DNA of 64,000 nt from Aeromicrobium sp. IC_218 (GTDB lineage Bacteria; Actinomycetota; Actinomycetes; Propionibacteriales; Nocardioidaceae), in NCBI RefSeq assembly GCF_004336805.1, contig NZ_SJXM01000010.1, positions 55,316-119,315 on the forward strand, in the 5' to 3' direction. A program made the position numbers and the translations under genes. A model generated the notes under the pieces. The model was not told where the DNA came from, made no database searches, and was given only the letters and a program-made list of their open reading frames with translations. Positions 7,723-16,900 of the stretch are shown here, one piece after another (position 1 is the first letter of the stretch; the number at the start of each line of letters is the position of its first letter).

Positions 7723-8631
7723 CTACAGGTTGTCCAGCGCGCCGGTGCGGCGCACCGCGGCCAGGTAGCCGAGCATGATGACGATGGGGACGAGCGCGAT
7801 CGCGGCGGCGAGCGGCAGGTTGTTGGCCGCGCCGACGTTCGTGTAGACGAGGTTGCCGAGCATCTGGTTCGCGCCGCCGACGATGTTGACGCTGATGTAG
7901 TCGCCCAGCGTCAGCGAGAAGCTGAAGATCGAGCCGGCGAGCACGGCGGGCAGCACGAGCGGCATGACGACCGTGCGGACCGTCCGGCCCGAGGACGCAC
8001 CGAGGTCGCCGGCCGCCTCCAGCAGCGAGTCCGGGACGCGCTCCATGCCGGCGTAGATCGGCAGGATGACGTACGGCAGCCAGATGTAGGCCTGGGTCAG
8101 CACCACGGCGGTGAGCCCGTAGCCCGGCGTGCTGGCGCCGAACGGGTTGAGCACCCAGTCGACGAGCCCGCCCTCGCTGAGCATCGAGCGCCAGGCGAAC
8201 GCCTTCACCAGGTAGCTGGCCCACAGCGGGGTCAGCACGGCCACGACGAGCAGGCGCCGGGCCCGCGGCGAGGCGACCTTGGCCATGTAGAAGGCGATGG
8301 GGAGCGCGACGACGACGTCGATGACGGTCACCAGCAGCGCGACGCCGAGCGTGCGCAGCGTGACGGTGCGGTAGAGCGACTCGGTCGTGATCTCGCGCAG
8401 GTTGTCGAGCGTGAGGCTGCGGTCGATCTCGCCGGTGAAGCTGTCGACCGACCACAGGGCGGTGACGAGCAGCGCGGCGAGCGCGACGACGTAGACCAGG
8501 ACCAGCCAGGTCAGCGGGGCGGCCAGGAGCAGGCCGAGGCGGACGCGCGGGCGCGTGGCCAGGAACGAGGAGGCCCGGCGGGTGGCCGCCCCCGAGGGGG
8601 CGGCCACCACGGGCGTGCTGGGTGCGGTCAC
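7723..8631 (-). CDS. Pot-type ABC transporter permease, PotB-like
   Basis: A 302-residue membrane permease that pairs with the PotC-like subunit. It has a cytoplasmic N-terminal tail of about 30 residues, about six transmembrane helices and an EAA loop, LEAAGDLGASSGRTVR. The GTG start is separated by one nucleotide from the stop of the binding-protein gene, so the two are translationally coupled. It forms the channel through which the substrate captured by the lipoprotein passes. Confidence 0.88.
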   Translation of the reverse strand: MTAPSTPVVAAPSGAATRRASSFLATRPRVRLGLLLAAPLTWLVLVYVVALAALLVTALWSVDSFTGEIDRSLTLDNLREITTESLYRTVTLRTLGVALLVTVIDVVVALPIAFYMAKVASPRARRLLVVAVLTPLWASYLVKAFAWRSMLSEGGLVDWVLNPFGASTPGYGLTAVVLTQAYIWLPYVILPIYAGMERVPDSLLEAAGDLGASSGRTVRTVVMPLVLPAVLAGSIFSFSLTLGDYISVNIVGGANQMLGNLVYTNVGAANNLPLAAAIALVPIVIMLGYLAAVRRTGALDNL

Positions 8632-8632
8632 G

Positions 8633-9808
8633 TCAGCCCTTGATCTCGGTCCAGGCCTTGGTCCAGTCCGAGTAGTCGGTGCACGTGACGTCCGTGCGAC
8701 CGTCCAGGCAGTCCTCGATCGGCGTGCGCCAGTACCAGATCTTGTCCGAGTAGGCCTCGTCGCCGGCGTGATAGGACTCGCAGAAGCCGGGCTCGGCGAA
8801 GTCGCACGCCTCCTGGCTGTTCGGCGACTCGCCGAAGTACTGCGTCGCCTGCGCGTTGATCTCGGGGTCCTCGATGTGGTTCAGCCACGCGTACGCGCAG
8901 TTGGGGTTCTTGGACTTGGACGAGATCATCCAGGTGTCGTTCCAGCCGGTGACGCCCTCCTCGGGCACCGTGACCTTCACGTTGTCCTGGTCGATCGTGT
9001 TGGCGATGACCTGCCAGGTCGTGCCGACCACCGAGTCGCCGGTCTTGAACGCCTGCGCCTCCTTCAGGTAGTCCGACCAGTACTCGCCGACGTGGCCGCG
9101 CTGGGCCTTGAGCAGGTCGACCGCGGCGGCCAGCTGGTCCTCGTCGAGGGCGTACGGGTTCTCGATGCCCAGGTCGGGCTGCGTGGCCATGAGGTACATG
9201 GCGGCGTCGGCGATGTAGATCGGCGAGTCGTACGCCGTCACCTTGCCCTTGTGCTCGGACGCCTTGTCGAACACGACGTCCCACGACGTGGGGGCCGGCT
9301 TGACGACGTCGCTGTTGTACATGAGCAGGTTGGCGCCGTAGCCGTGCGGGACGCCGTAGTTCTTGCCGTCGACGGTGTTCCACTCCTGGTCCTTGAGGAA
9401 GTCGAAGACCTTCTCGTAGTTGGGCACCAGGTCGGTGTTCACCTCGGCGGCCGCCTTCGCCGCGACCATGCGCAGCGTCAGGTCGCCGGAGGCCGCGACG
9501 ACGTCGTAGTCGCCGCTCTTGGCCAGGTTGAACGCCTCGTCGGACGTGCCGTACACCTTGCTCGTGACCTTGCAGCCGGTCTTCTCCTCGAAGCTGGAGA
9601 CCCAGTCGGCGTTCGGGTCGTTGCTGCCGTCCTCGACGTAGCCGGGCCAGGCCAGGATCGAGACCTGGCCCTCGGTCTTGCCCAGCTCCTTCAGCGGACC
9701 GGTCGCCTCGTCGTCGGACGAGTCGCCGCCGCACGCGCTGAGCGCGAGGCTGCAGGTCAGTGCGAGGGCGAGGCCGCCCAGGCGTCCGTTTCTGCGGGTG
9801 AGGGTCAT
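8633..9808 (-). CDS. extracellular solute-binding lipoprotein, PotD-like
   Basis: The substrate-capturing subunit, 391 residues. It begins MTLTRRNGRLGG and has a hydrophobic signal ending in the lipobox LSAC, so it should be anchored to the outer face of the membrane by a diacylglyceryl cysteine. The mature part shows the SBP_bac_8/PotD layout, including VSILAWPGYVEDGS near its start. I use ATG at 9808 with GAGAGGGG upstream; a longer in-frame form would bury the signal peptide. It lies 35 nt after the ATPase gene. Confidence 0.9.
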   Translation of the reverse strand: MTLTRRNGRLGGLALALTCSLALSACGGDSSDDEATGPLKELGKTEGQVSILAWPGYVEDGSNDPNADWVSSFEEKTGCKVTSKVYGTSDEAFNLAKSGDYDVVAASGDLTLRMVAAKAAAEVNTDLVPNYEKVFDFLKDQEWNTVDGKNYGVPHGYGANLLMYNSDVVKPAPTSWDVVFDKASEHKGKVTAYDSPIYIADAAMYLMATQPDLGIENPYALDEDQLAAAVDLLKAQRGHVGEYWSDYLKEAQAFKTGDSVVGTTWQVIANTIDQDNVKVTVPEEGVTGWNDTWMISSKSKNPNCAYAWLNHIEDPEINAQATQYFGESPNSQEACDFAEPGFCESYHAGDEAYSDKIWYWRTPIEDCLDGRTDVTCTDYSDWTKAWTEIKG

Positions 9809-9843
9809 CGCTGGACCCCTCTCTCTTGGGTGGGATGGGGTGT

Positions 9844-10863
9844 TCAGGACAGCGCCACGAGGTCGTCCGGGCGCCACGCGACGACGACCTTGTCGCCACG
9901 CTCGACCGCGGTCGGCACGGTGCTCGGCTCGAGCACCACCAGCCGCGGCCCCGTCTCCAGGTCGACGACGACGCGCCGCCCGGTGCCGAGGTAGATGGTC
10001 TCCGCGACGACGCCGCGGGCGCTGAGCGCTCCGGGCGGGACGTCGCCGTCGGAGAGGCTGATCTTCTCCGGGCGCAGCGCGAAGCGTCCGTCGCGGCCGA
10101 GCACGGCGCGGGACTCCTCGGGCGCGAACAGGTTGGACGTGCCGACGAAGCTGGCCACGTACTCGTCCTGCGGGGACTCGTAGATCTCCTGCGGGGTGCC
10201 CAGCTGGACGATGCGCCCCTCGTGGAAGACCGCGATGCGGTCGCTGAGGGTGAGCGCCTCCTCCTGGTCGTGCGTCACGAAGACGAAGGTGATGCCGAGC
10301 TCGCGCTGCAGGCCCTTGAGCTCGACCTGCATCTGCTCGCGCAGCTTGAGGTCGAGCGCGCCGAGCGGCTCGTCGAGCAGCAGCACCTTGGGACGGACGA
10401 CGATGGCGCGGGCGAGCGCGATGCGCTGGCGCTGGCCACCGGACAGCTGGGCCGGACGCCGGTCGGCGACGTGCTCGAGCCGGACGGTCGCCAGCGCCTC
10501 GCGGGCCCGCGCCGTGCGGTCGCGCTTGCCGACACCGCGCACGCGCAGCCCGTAGGCGACGTTCTCCAGGACGCTCATGTGCGGGAACAGCGCGTAGTCC
10601 TGGAAGACGGTGTTGACGTCGCGCTCGAACGGCGCCGTGCCGGTGACGTCGGTGCCGCCGAGCACGACGCTGCCGCTCGTGGGCTGCTCGAAGCCGGCCA
10701 CCAGGCGCAGCACCGTCGTCTTGCCCGAGCCGGACGGGCCGAGCATGGAGAAGAACTCGCCGTCGGCGATCTCCAGGTCGACGCCGTCGACGGCGCGGAC
10801 GTCGCCGAAGTGCTTCTCCAGCCCCACGAGTCGGATCGCGGGGGTGGGTCCGGGCTGGCTCAT
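9844..10863 (-). CDS. Pot-type ABC transporter ATP-binding protein, PotA-like
   Basis: The ATPase that energises the importer, 339 residues. Walker A is LGPSGSGKTT, the signature is LSGGQRQR, Walker B is VLLLDEPLGALD and the switch histidine is in VTHDQEEAL. A C-terminal TOBE domain follows. The ATG at 10863 has an excellent GAGGAG upstream; further upstream in-frame starts lie inside the promoter. It is the first gene of the operon and is divergent from a GntR regulator. Confidence 0.92.
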   Translation of the reverse strand: MSQPGPTPAIRLVGLEKHFGDVRAVDGVDLEIADGEFFSMLGPSGSGKTTVLRLVAGFEQPTSGSVVLGGTDVTGTAPFERDVNTVFQDYALFPHMSVLENVAYGLRVRGVGKRDRTARAREALATVRLEHVADRRPAQLSGGQRQRIALARAIVVRPKVLLLDEPLGALDLKLREQMQVELKGLQRELGITFVFVTHDQEEALTLSDRIAVFHEGRIVQLGTPQEIYESPQDEYVASFVGTSNLFAPEESRAVLGRDGRFALRPEKISLSDGDVPPGALSARGVVAETIYLGTGRRVVVDLETGPRLVVLEPSTVPTAVERGDKVVVAWRPDDLVALS

Positions 10864-10980
10864 CGTGCTCCTCGGAGTGGTCTGCGTCACGGTCTGCGGA
10901 GAAAACATATGGACCCAGAGATTAAATGTCCATACATTTCTGTCACGATCTCGTAAACATCCCCCGAGCCCAGGAGCCCG
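10864..10980. promoter_or_regulatory. divergent importer/gntR control region
   Basis: This 117-bp region has an AT-rich core (about 10901-10945), rare in this genome. It contains the dyad TATGGAC-N13-GTCCATA (10908-10934) and, overlapping it, AAATG-N6-CATTT (10924-10939). Both are suitable operators for the adjacent GntR protein acting on both promoters. Confidence 0.6.
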
Positions 10981-11724
10981 ATGGCGACCGTCCGCCGCCC
11001 GTCCTCACGAGCGCGCACCGCCGTGTTCGCGCCGCTCGGCGACCTCGGTCGCGCGACGCGCGTCGAGCAGCGCCTCGCGGAGGCGATCCACGCCGGCCTG
11101 CTGGTCGACGGGGAGCGGCTGCCGAGCGAGCCCGAGCTGGCGTCGATGCTCGGCGTGGCGACGGTGACCGCGCGCGAGGCGCTGGTCTCGCTGCGCGCCC
11201 AGGGCCTGGTCACCACGGTCCGTGGACGCGGCGGCGGCTCGTTCGTCACCCGGCCCGACGGCGGCGACGACGCCCGGCTCCACGAGCGGCTGGCCCGCAT
11301 GACCCGCGTCGACCTCGCCGACCGCGGCGTCCACTACGCGACGATCCTGGCCGGCTGCGCGGAGCTCGCGGCCGAGCGCGCCAACCCCGAGGAGACCGAG
11401 GACCTGCGCGAGATCGTCCTGCCCGAGGACGTCGACGAGGTCGGCACCGTCCGGCACGCCGACACCGAGCTCCACCTGGCCCTGGCCGCGCTGACCCACT
11501 CGGCGCGGCTGACCCGTGACGTCATGCGCGCGGAGACCGAGTTCGGCGTGCTGCTGCGCCTGCCGCTCTCCGAGCCCGTGCACCGCGGGGACGTGCGCGC
11601 CCACCAGGTCGCGCTCCTGGACGCCGTCGCGACGCACGACGCCGCGGCGGCCCGCCGTCAGATGCGGACCCGCGTCCGCCAGGCCCTCGGCGAGCTCGCC
11701 GAGCTGCACTCGAGGATCCGGTGA
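10981..11724 (+). CDS. GntR-family transcriptional regulator (FadR-type)
   Basis: A 247-residue regulator. The N-terminal GntR winged helix spans about residues 25-92 (RLPSEPELASMLGVATVT, then GRGGGSFV in the wing), followed by a helical FCD-like effector domain that carries acid and histidine residues able to bind a metal and a carboxylate. It is divergent from the Pot-type importer and probably controls it. Its stop overlaps the start of the downstream cache-domain gene as GTGA, so both are made together. Confidence 0.9.
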   Translation: MATVRRPSSRARTAVFAPLGDLGRATRVEQRLAEAIHAGLLVDGERLPSEPELASMLGVATVTAREALVSLRAQGLVTTVRGRGGGSFVTRPDGGDDARLHERLARMTRVDLADRGVHYATILAGCAELAAERANPEETEDLREIVLPEDVDEVGTVRHADTELHLALAALTHSARLTRDVMRAETEFGVLLRLPLSEPVHRGDVRAHQVALLDAVATHDAAAARRQMRTRVRQALGELAELHSRIR

Positions 11725-12392
11725 GGACCATGCCCGTCACGCCCGCCCAGACCACCGTCGACGACTGCGTTCGCGCCGTCGAAGCCTTCTTCTCCCCGCT
11801 CGTCAGCACGCTCGGGACGCTCGGCGAGCGCCTCGTGCCGCTGTTCGACGGGCCGCTGCGCAACGACACCCTGGTGCGCGCGGCGCGGCCGCTCGCCCTG
11901 GAGGTGCTGGCCGACCCGCACACCATGGGCGCGGGCTTCGTCGTCACGCCCGGGCTGCTCGCCGACGAGTCGTACGCGCTGGCCTGGTGGCAGGGCGACG
12001 GCCGCGAGCAGCTCACCCAGTCCCCCGCGCTCGTCCAGTCGGCCGACTACCGCCGCCAGGAGTGGTTCCGCACGCCGCAGCGCACCGGCCGCTCGCACGT
12101 CACCGGCCCCTACGTCGACTACGTGTGCACCGACGAGCTCACGCTCACCGTCACCGTCCCGGTGCTGCGCAACGGGGAGATGCTCGGGGTCATGGGCGCG
12201 GACGTGCTGGCCGCCACGGTCGAGAAGGAGCTGCTGACGACGTTCGCCGGCGCCGGGGCCACGCTGGCCAACCACCACCACCGCGCCGTCTTGTCGGCCC
12301 AGGCGCAGGTGTTCGCCGGCGAGCCGGTCGACCCGGACGCCTACGCCACGGTGCGCACGTGCGCGGGCCTCCCGCTGGACGTGCTGGTCTGA
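11721..12392 (+). CDS. cache-domain ligand-binding protein
   Basis: A soluble protein of 223 residues with no signal peptide or membrane helix. The central part (about 80-175) has the PDC/cache pattern: YRRQEWFRTP, then TGPYVDYVCTDELTLTVTVPV and GVMGADVLA. Cache domains usually sense small amines or acids outside the cell as parts of receptors; a free cytoplasmic one is unusual. It is coupled to the GntR gene through a GTGA overlap, with GAGG 5 nt before the GTG. An alternative ATG lies at 11730. I infer that it senses or buffers the imported ligand; this is not shown. Confidence 0.75.
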   Translation: MRTMPVTPAQTTVDDCVRAVEAFFSPLVSTLGTLGERLVPLFDGPLRNDTLVRAARPLALEVLADPHTMGAGFVVTPGLLADESYALAWWQGDGREQLTQSPALVQSADYRRQEWFRTPQRTGRSHVTGPYVDYVCTDELTLTVTVPVLRNGEMLGVMGADVLAATVEKELLTTFAGAGATLANHHHRAVLSAQAQVFAGEPVDPDAYATVRTCAGLPLDVLV

Positions 12393-12427
12393 CCCGGGCG
12401 CTCCGCTCGCCCCCGCGGCCGGGTCAG
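12389..12427. terminator. bidirectional hairpin at convergent stops
   Basis: CTGACCCGG and CCGGGTCAG pair around 21 nt. Both stop codons of the convergent cache and GNAT genes lie within the arms. Confidence 0.5.
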
Positions 12428-12837
12428 TGCGCCAGGCGCATGCCCAGCGACTCGGGCGCGGTCTCGACGAACCCCATCGACGCGTACAGCCGGCGTCCTG
12501 GCGCGTCGGCCATGAGCGTCACGTACGCGCCGGCCGGCGCGACCTCGTCGATCTGCGCCAGCAGGTCGGCGAGCACCCGCCGTCCCAGCCCGCGGCCCTG
12601 GTGCTCGGGCAGCGTCGCCATGTCGGCGACGTGGAAGTACCAGCCGCCGTCGCCGATGACCCGGCCCATCGCCACCGCCCGGCCGTCCCGCTGCACGACG
12701 CTCCAGCGCCAGCTGCCGGCCAGGGCGTCCTCGCCCTGGGCGGGCGACTTCGGCGTCAGCCCGGACGCGGCCCTCAGGTGGAGGTAGTCCTCCAGCGTCG
12801 GGGGCCTGCGGACGAGCTCGTCGGGGGTGTCGTTCAC
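12424..12837 (-). CDS. GNAT-family N-acetyltransferase
   Basis: A small acetyl-CoA-dependent acetyltransferase of about 137 residues. Motif A of the fold is visible as MATLPEHQGRGLGRRV (the Q/RxxGxG acetyl-CoA loop), and the C-terminal strand ends RRLYASMGFVETAP. I choose the GTG at 12837 because TATCGT ends 7 nt upstream, as in other leaderless genes here. An earlier in-frame GTG at 12846 would lie next to that box. Substrate is unknown. Confidence 0.82.
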   Translation of the reverse strand: MNDTPDELVRRPPTLEDYLHLRAASGLTPKSPAQGEDALAGSWRWSVVQRDGRAVAMGRVIGDGGWYFHVADMATLPEHQGRGLGRRVLADLLAQIDEVAPAGAYVTLMADAPGRRLYASMGFVETAPESLGMRLAH

Positions 12838-12879
12838 CGTCCCCACGATAGGCGGGCCGCCGGACGCGTCCCGAGCACG

Positions 12880-12912
12880 ACGAAGGCGCCCGGCTCGGCC
12901 GGGCGCCTTCGT
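12880..12912 (-). terminator. intrinsic terminator of the FlbD-like gene
   Basis: A perfect 15-bp stem (ACGAAGGCGCCCGGC and its complement) with a TCG loop lies 16 nt past the stop of the leftward FlbD-like gene. Confidence 0.85.
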
Positions 12913-12928
12913 GGTGGGAGCGGGTGGG

Positions 12929-13183
12929 TCAGCGGCGCAGCTGGATGACCTGGGCGTCGCGCTGCGGGGCGGCGGGCGCCTCGGCCGGCGCGGTCGCCCG
13001 GCGCGACAGGTCGACGCGGTAGGCGTCGATGATCGCGGCGACCTCGTCCGGCGTCTCGGTGACGAGCATGGCGCGGTCGCTGACCAGGTCGATGCGGGTC
13101 CAGGGATCGGCGTCGGAGAGGGTCTCGACCAGGTCCGGGTTCAGCCAGAAGCCCCGGCCGTCGCTGTGGTGAAGCTGGATCAT
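12929..13183 (-). CDS. FlbD-family small protein (orphan)
   Basis: An 84-residue protein whose first 60 residues match the FlbD pattern: MIQLHHSDGRGFWLNPDLVE, then an aspartate-rich strand and VTETPDEVAAIIDAYR. FlbD-like proteins are usually encoded in flagellar operons and their biochemical role is unclear. No flagellar gene is near. The last 24 residues are an Ala/Pro-rich tail ending QVIQLRR. A strong GGGAGGGG precedes the ATG, and a terminator follows directly, so it is a single-gene unit. Confidence 0.75.
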   Translation of the reverse strand: MIQLHHSDGRGFWLNPDLVETLSDADPWTRIDLVSDRAMLVTETPDEVAAIIDAYRVDLSRRATAPAEAPAAPQRDAQVIQLRR

Positions 13184-13327
13184 GGGAATCCCCCTCCCGA
13201 GAACGCCTCGTCGGCGTCGTGCACCTGTTCAACGTACGTCGGCGCCGGAGGTTACGCGCGCCGTCGAGTTGTGTCCGTCACGCACCGGTCTAGCGTCGAG
13301 GGCATCCCCACCACCCGAGGAGGACCC

Positions 13328-13768
13328 ATGCCCACACGTACCGCCCACACCGCCTGGGAGGGCACGCTCGAGGACGGCAGCGGCGAGGTGCAGCTGGCCA
13401 GCTCCGGCGCCGGCACCTTCGAGGTGTCGTTCCCGCGCCGCTCCGCCGACGACGCCGGCGGGGTGACCAGCCCCGAGGAGCTCATCGCCGCCGCGCACAC
13501 GTCTTGCTACGCCATGCAGATGTCGGCGCTGCTCGCCAAGCACGGCGCCACGCCTGGCACGCTCGCCGTCTCGGCGGACGTCGACCTCGGCCCCGACACC
13601 GAGGGGTTCAAGATCACCGCCGTCCACCTCACCGTCGCCGGCACCGCCCAGGGCATCGATGCCGAGGGCTTCCGCCGCGTGGCCGAGGAGGCCAAGCGCA
13701 CCTGCCCCGTCTCCAAGGCCCTGGCGGGCGTCGGCGAGATCACCGTCGACGTCGCGTTCGACGCCTGA
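13328..13768 (+). CDS. OsmC-family peroxiredoxin-like protein
   Basis: A 146-residue OsmC protein that reduces organic hydroperoxides using a pair of cysteines. The first lies in HTSCYAMQMSALL near residue 60, the second in RTCPVSKAL near 125, both at the usual places. The sequence SPEELIAAAHTSC is diagnostic. GAGGAGGACCC precedes the ATG. It stands alone between the FlbD-like gene and kgd. Confidence 0.92.
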   Translation: MPTRTAHTAWEGTLEDGSGEVQLASSGAGTFEVSFPRRSADDAGGVTSPEELIAAAHTSCYAMQMSALLAKHGATPGTLAVSADVDLGPDTEGFKITAVHLTVAGTAQGIDAEGFRRVAEEAKRTCPVSKALAGVGEITVDVAFDA

Positions 13769-13970
13769 GCGACGCGCCCGCGTGACGCGGATCACCTGCG
13801 GACCGCTCAGTCGAGCGGCCCCCGCGGGCGATCGGAGACACACCCGCACGGCGCCCGCCGCGGGCGCGCCCCGCCCCGCGACCCGGGGGCGCGGGCCGTC
13901 CGCAGCGCGCTAGGGTTGACACGACGTCCTGTACCACACCAGACACATTTCGGAAGAGGCGATCGAGGCC
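13769..13970 (+). promoter_or_regulatory. kgd upstream region
   Basis: The 202-bp gap contains TAGGGT (13911-13916), running directly into TTGACA (13916-13921). Either could be part of the kgd promoter, but no well-spaced partner hexamer is evident for either. The leader has GGAAGAGG 12 nt before the GTG and GAGG 2 nt before it. Confidence 0.4.
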
Positions 13971-16900
13971 GTGGCCGAGTCCTCGCAAGGCACCCCAGAC
14001 TTCGGAACGAACCAGTGGCTCGTGGAGGAGATGTACGAGCGCTACCAGGCTGACCCCAGCTCGGTGGACGAGACCTGGGTGACGTTCTTCAAGAACGGCC
14101 AGGGAGGTGCCCCGGACCCCGCGCCGACGAACGGCACCGCCCCCAGCGCCGCCCCGGCGCCGCCGAAGGCCGCCACGCCCGCCGCTCCGGCGACCAAGGC
14201 CGCGCCCAAGCCGGCCGAGCCGGCCAAGGCCGCGACCCCCGCCTCGGCTCCCACCCCCGAGCAGCCGAAGGCGAAGGCGACCGCCACCACCAACGGCACC
14301 ACCGGCGGCACGACCGCGAAGAGCGCGTCGAAGCCGCCAGCGCAGCCCGCCGCCGCGCCCACCGGCCCGGGCGAGGTGGAGCGCGTGACCATGCGCGGCG
14401 CCGCCGCCCGCACCGCCAAGAACATGGACGAGAGCCTCACCGTCCCGACCGCCACCAGCGTCCGCTCGGTGCCGGTCAAGCTGCTCTTCGACCAGCGCAC
14501 GGTGATCAACAACCACCTGGCCCGCGCCCGCGGCGGCAAGGTCTCCTTCACGCACCTGATCGGCTACGCCGTCGTGCGCGCCGCCGGCCGCATGCGCGAG
14601 ATGAACACCGGCTACGCGACCGACGAGAAGGGCAAGCCGACCCAGCTGCAGCCCGAGCACGTCAACTTCGGCCTGGCCATCGACGTCCCCAAGCCCGACG
14701 GCACCCGCCAGCTGCTGGTGCCCTCGATCAAGGCCGCCGAGACGATGTCCTTCGCCCAGTTCTGGGCGGCGTACGAGACGCTCGTCAAGAAGGCGCGCGA
14801 CGGCAAGCTCGAGGTTAGCGACTTCCAGGGCACGACGATCAGCCTGACCAACCCCGGCGGCATCGGCACCAACCACTCGGTGCCGCGGCTGATGTCGGGC
14901 CAGGGCGCCATCATCGGCGTCGGCTCGATGAACTACCCGGCCGAGTTCGAGGGCGCGTCCGAGCACACGATCACGCAGCTGGCCGTGTCGAAGATGATGA
15001 CCCTCACCTCGACCTACGACCACCGCGTCATCCAGGGTGCGCAGTCCGGCGAGTTCCTCAAGGTCATCCACCAGCTGCTGCTGGGCGCCGACGGCTTCTA
15101 CGACGAGATCTTCGAGTCGCTGCGCATCCCCTACGAGCCGATCCGCTGGGCCCAGGACATCGCGGTGCGTCACGACGACGACATCGACCGCCAGGCCCGC
15201 GTGCTCGAGCTCATCCACGCCTTCCGCGTGCGCGGCCACCTCATGGCCGACATCAACCCGCTGGAGTACCGCCAGCGGACGCACCCGGACCTCGACACCG
15301 CCTCGCACGGCCTCACGCTGTGGGACCTGGACCGCGAGTTCCCGACCGGCCCGAGCTTCGGCGGCGAGCGCCGCTACATGAAGCTGCGCGACATCCTCGG
15401 CGTCCTGCGCGACGCCTACGCGCGCACCATCGGCGTCGAGTACATGTACATCGAGGACCCGGGCGAGCGCCGCTGGTTCCAGGAGCGCCTGGAGTCCGGC
15501 TACACCAAGCCGCCGCGCGAGGAGCAGCTGCGCATCCTCGACAAGCTCAACCAGGCCGAGGCGTTCGAGACCTTCCTGCAGACGAAGTTCGTCGGCCAGA
15601 AGCGCTTCAGCCTCGAGGGTGGCGAGACCGCCATCCCGCTGCTGGACGAGATCTGCGAGGCCGCCGCCGCCGACCACCTCGAGGAGGTCTGCATCGGCAT
15701 GGCCCACCGCGGACGCCTCAACGTCCTGGTGAACATCGCCGGCAAGAGCCCCGCGCAGGTGTTCCGCGAGTTCGAGGGCAACATCGACCCGCGCACCGTG
15801 CAGGGCTCGGGCGACGTCAAGTACCACCTGGGCGTCGAGGGCGAGTTCACCGCCGCCACGGGCGACCGGATCAAGGTCTCCGTGGCCGCGAACCCGTCGC
15901 ACCTGGAGGTCGTCGACCCGGTCCTGGAGGGCATCACCCGCGCCAAGCAGGACCGGCTCAACCGCGGCCAGGAGTTCCCCGTCCTGCCGCTGCTCGTGCA
16001 CGGCGACGCGGCCTTCGCCGGCCAGGGCGTCGTGGCCGAGACGCTCAACCTCTCCCAGCTGCGCGGCTACCGCACGGGCGGCACGATCCACCTGATCATC
16101 AACAACCAGGTCGGCTTCACGACGAGCCCCTCGTCGTCGCGCTCCTCGCGCTACAGCACCGACGTGGCCCGCATGATCCAGGCGCCGGTCTTCCACGTGA
16201 ACGGCGACGACCCCGAGGCCTGCATCCGCGTGGCCCAGCTGGCCTACGAGTACCGCACGACGTTCCACAAGGACGTCGTCATCGACATGGTCTGCTACCG
16301 CCGTCGCGGCCACAACGAGGGCGACGACCCGAGCTTCACCCAGCCGCTGATGTACGACACGATCAACGCCAAGAAGTCGGTGCGCAAGCTCTACACCGAG
16401 GCGCTGGTCGGTCGTGGCGACATCACGCTGGAGGAGGCCGAGGCCGCGCTCGCGGACTACCAGGCCAAGCTCGAGCGCAACTTCGCCGAGGTGAAGGAGG
16501 CGTCCTCGCACGAGGACCCCGACTACTCGCGCACCCCGGACTACCCGGTCAAGCCGGTCGCGAGCGAGCTGGTCACGGCCATCTCGCCCGAGGCGCTCAA
16601 GGCGATCGCGGACGCGCACACCAACGTGCCGGACGGCTTCACCGTCCACCCGAAGGTGATGCCGCAGATGCAGCGTCGCGCGCAGTCCATCACGTCCGGC
16701 GGCATCGACTGGGGCACCGGCGAGATCCTCGCCCTCGGCTCGCTGCTCATGGAGGGCCGCCCGGTCCGCCTGGCCGGCCAGGACAGCCGCCGCGGCACGT
16801 TCTCCTCGCGCTTCGCGACGATGATCGACCGCACGAACGGCGACGAGTGGACGCCGCTGTCGAACCTGTCCGACGACCAGGCGCCGTTCTACATCTACGA

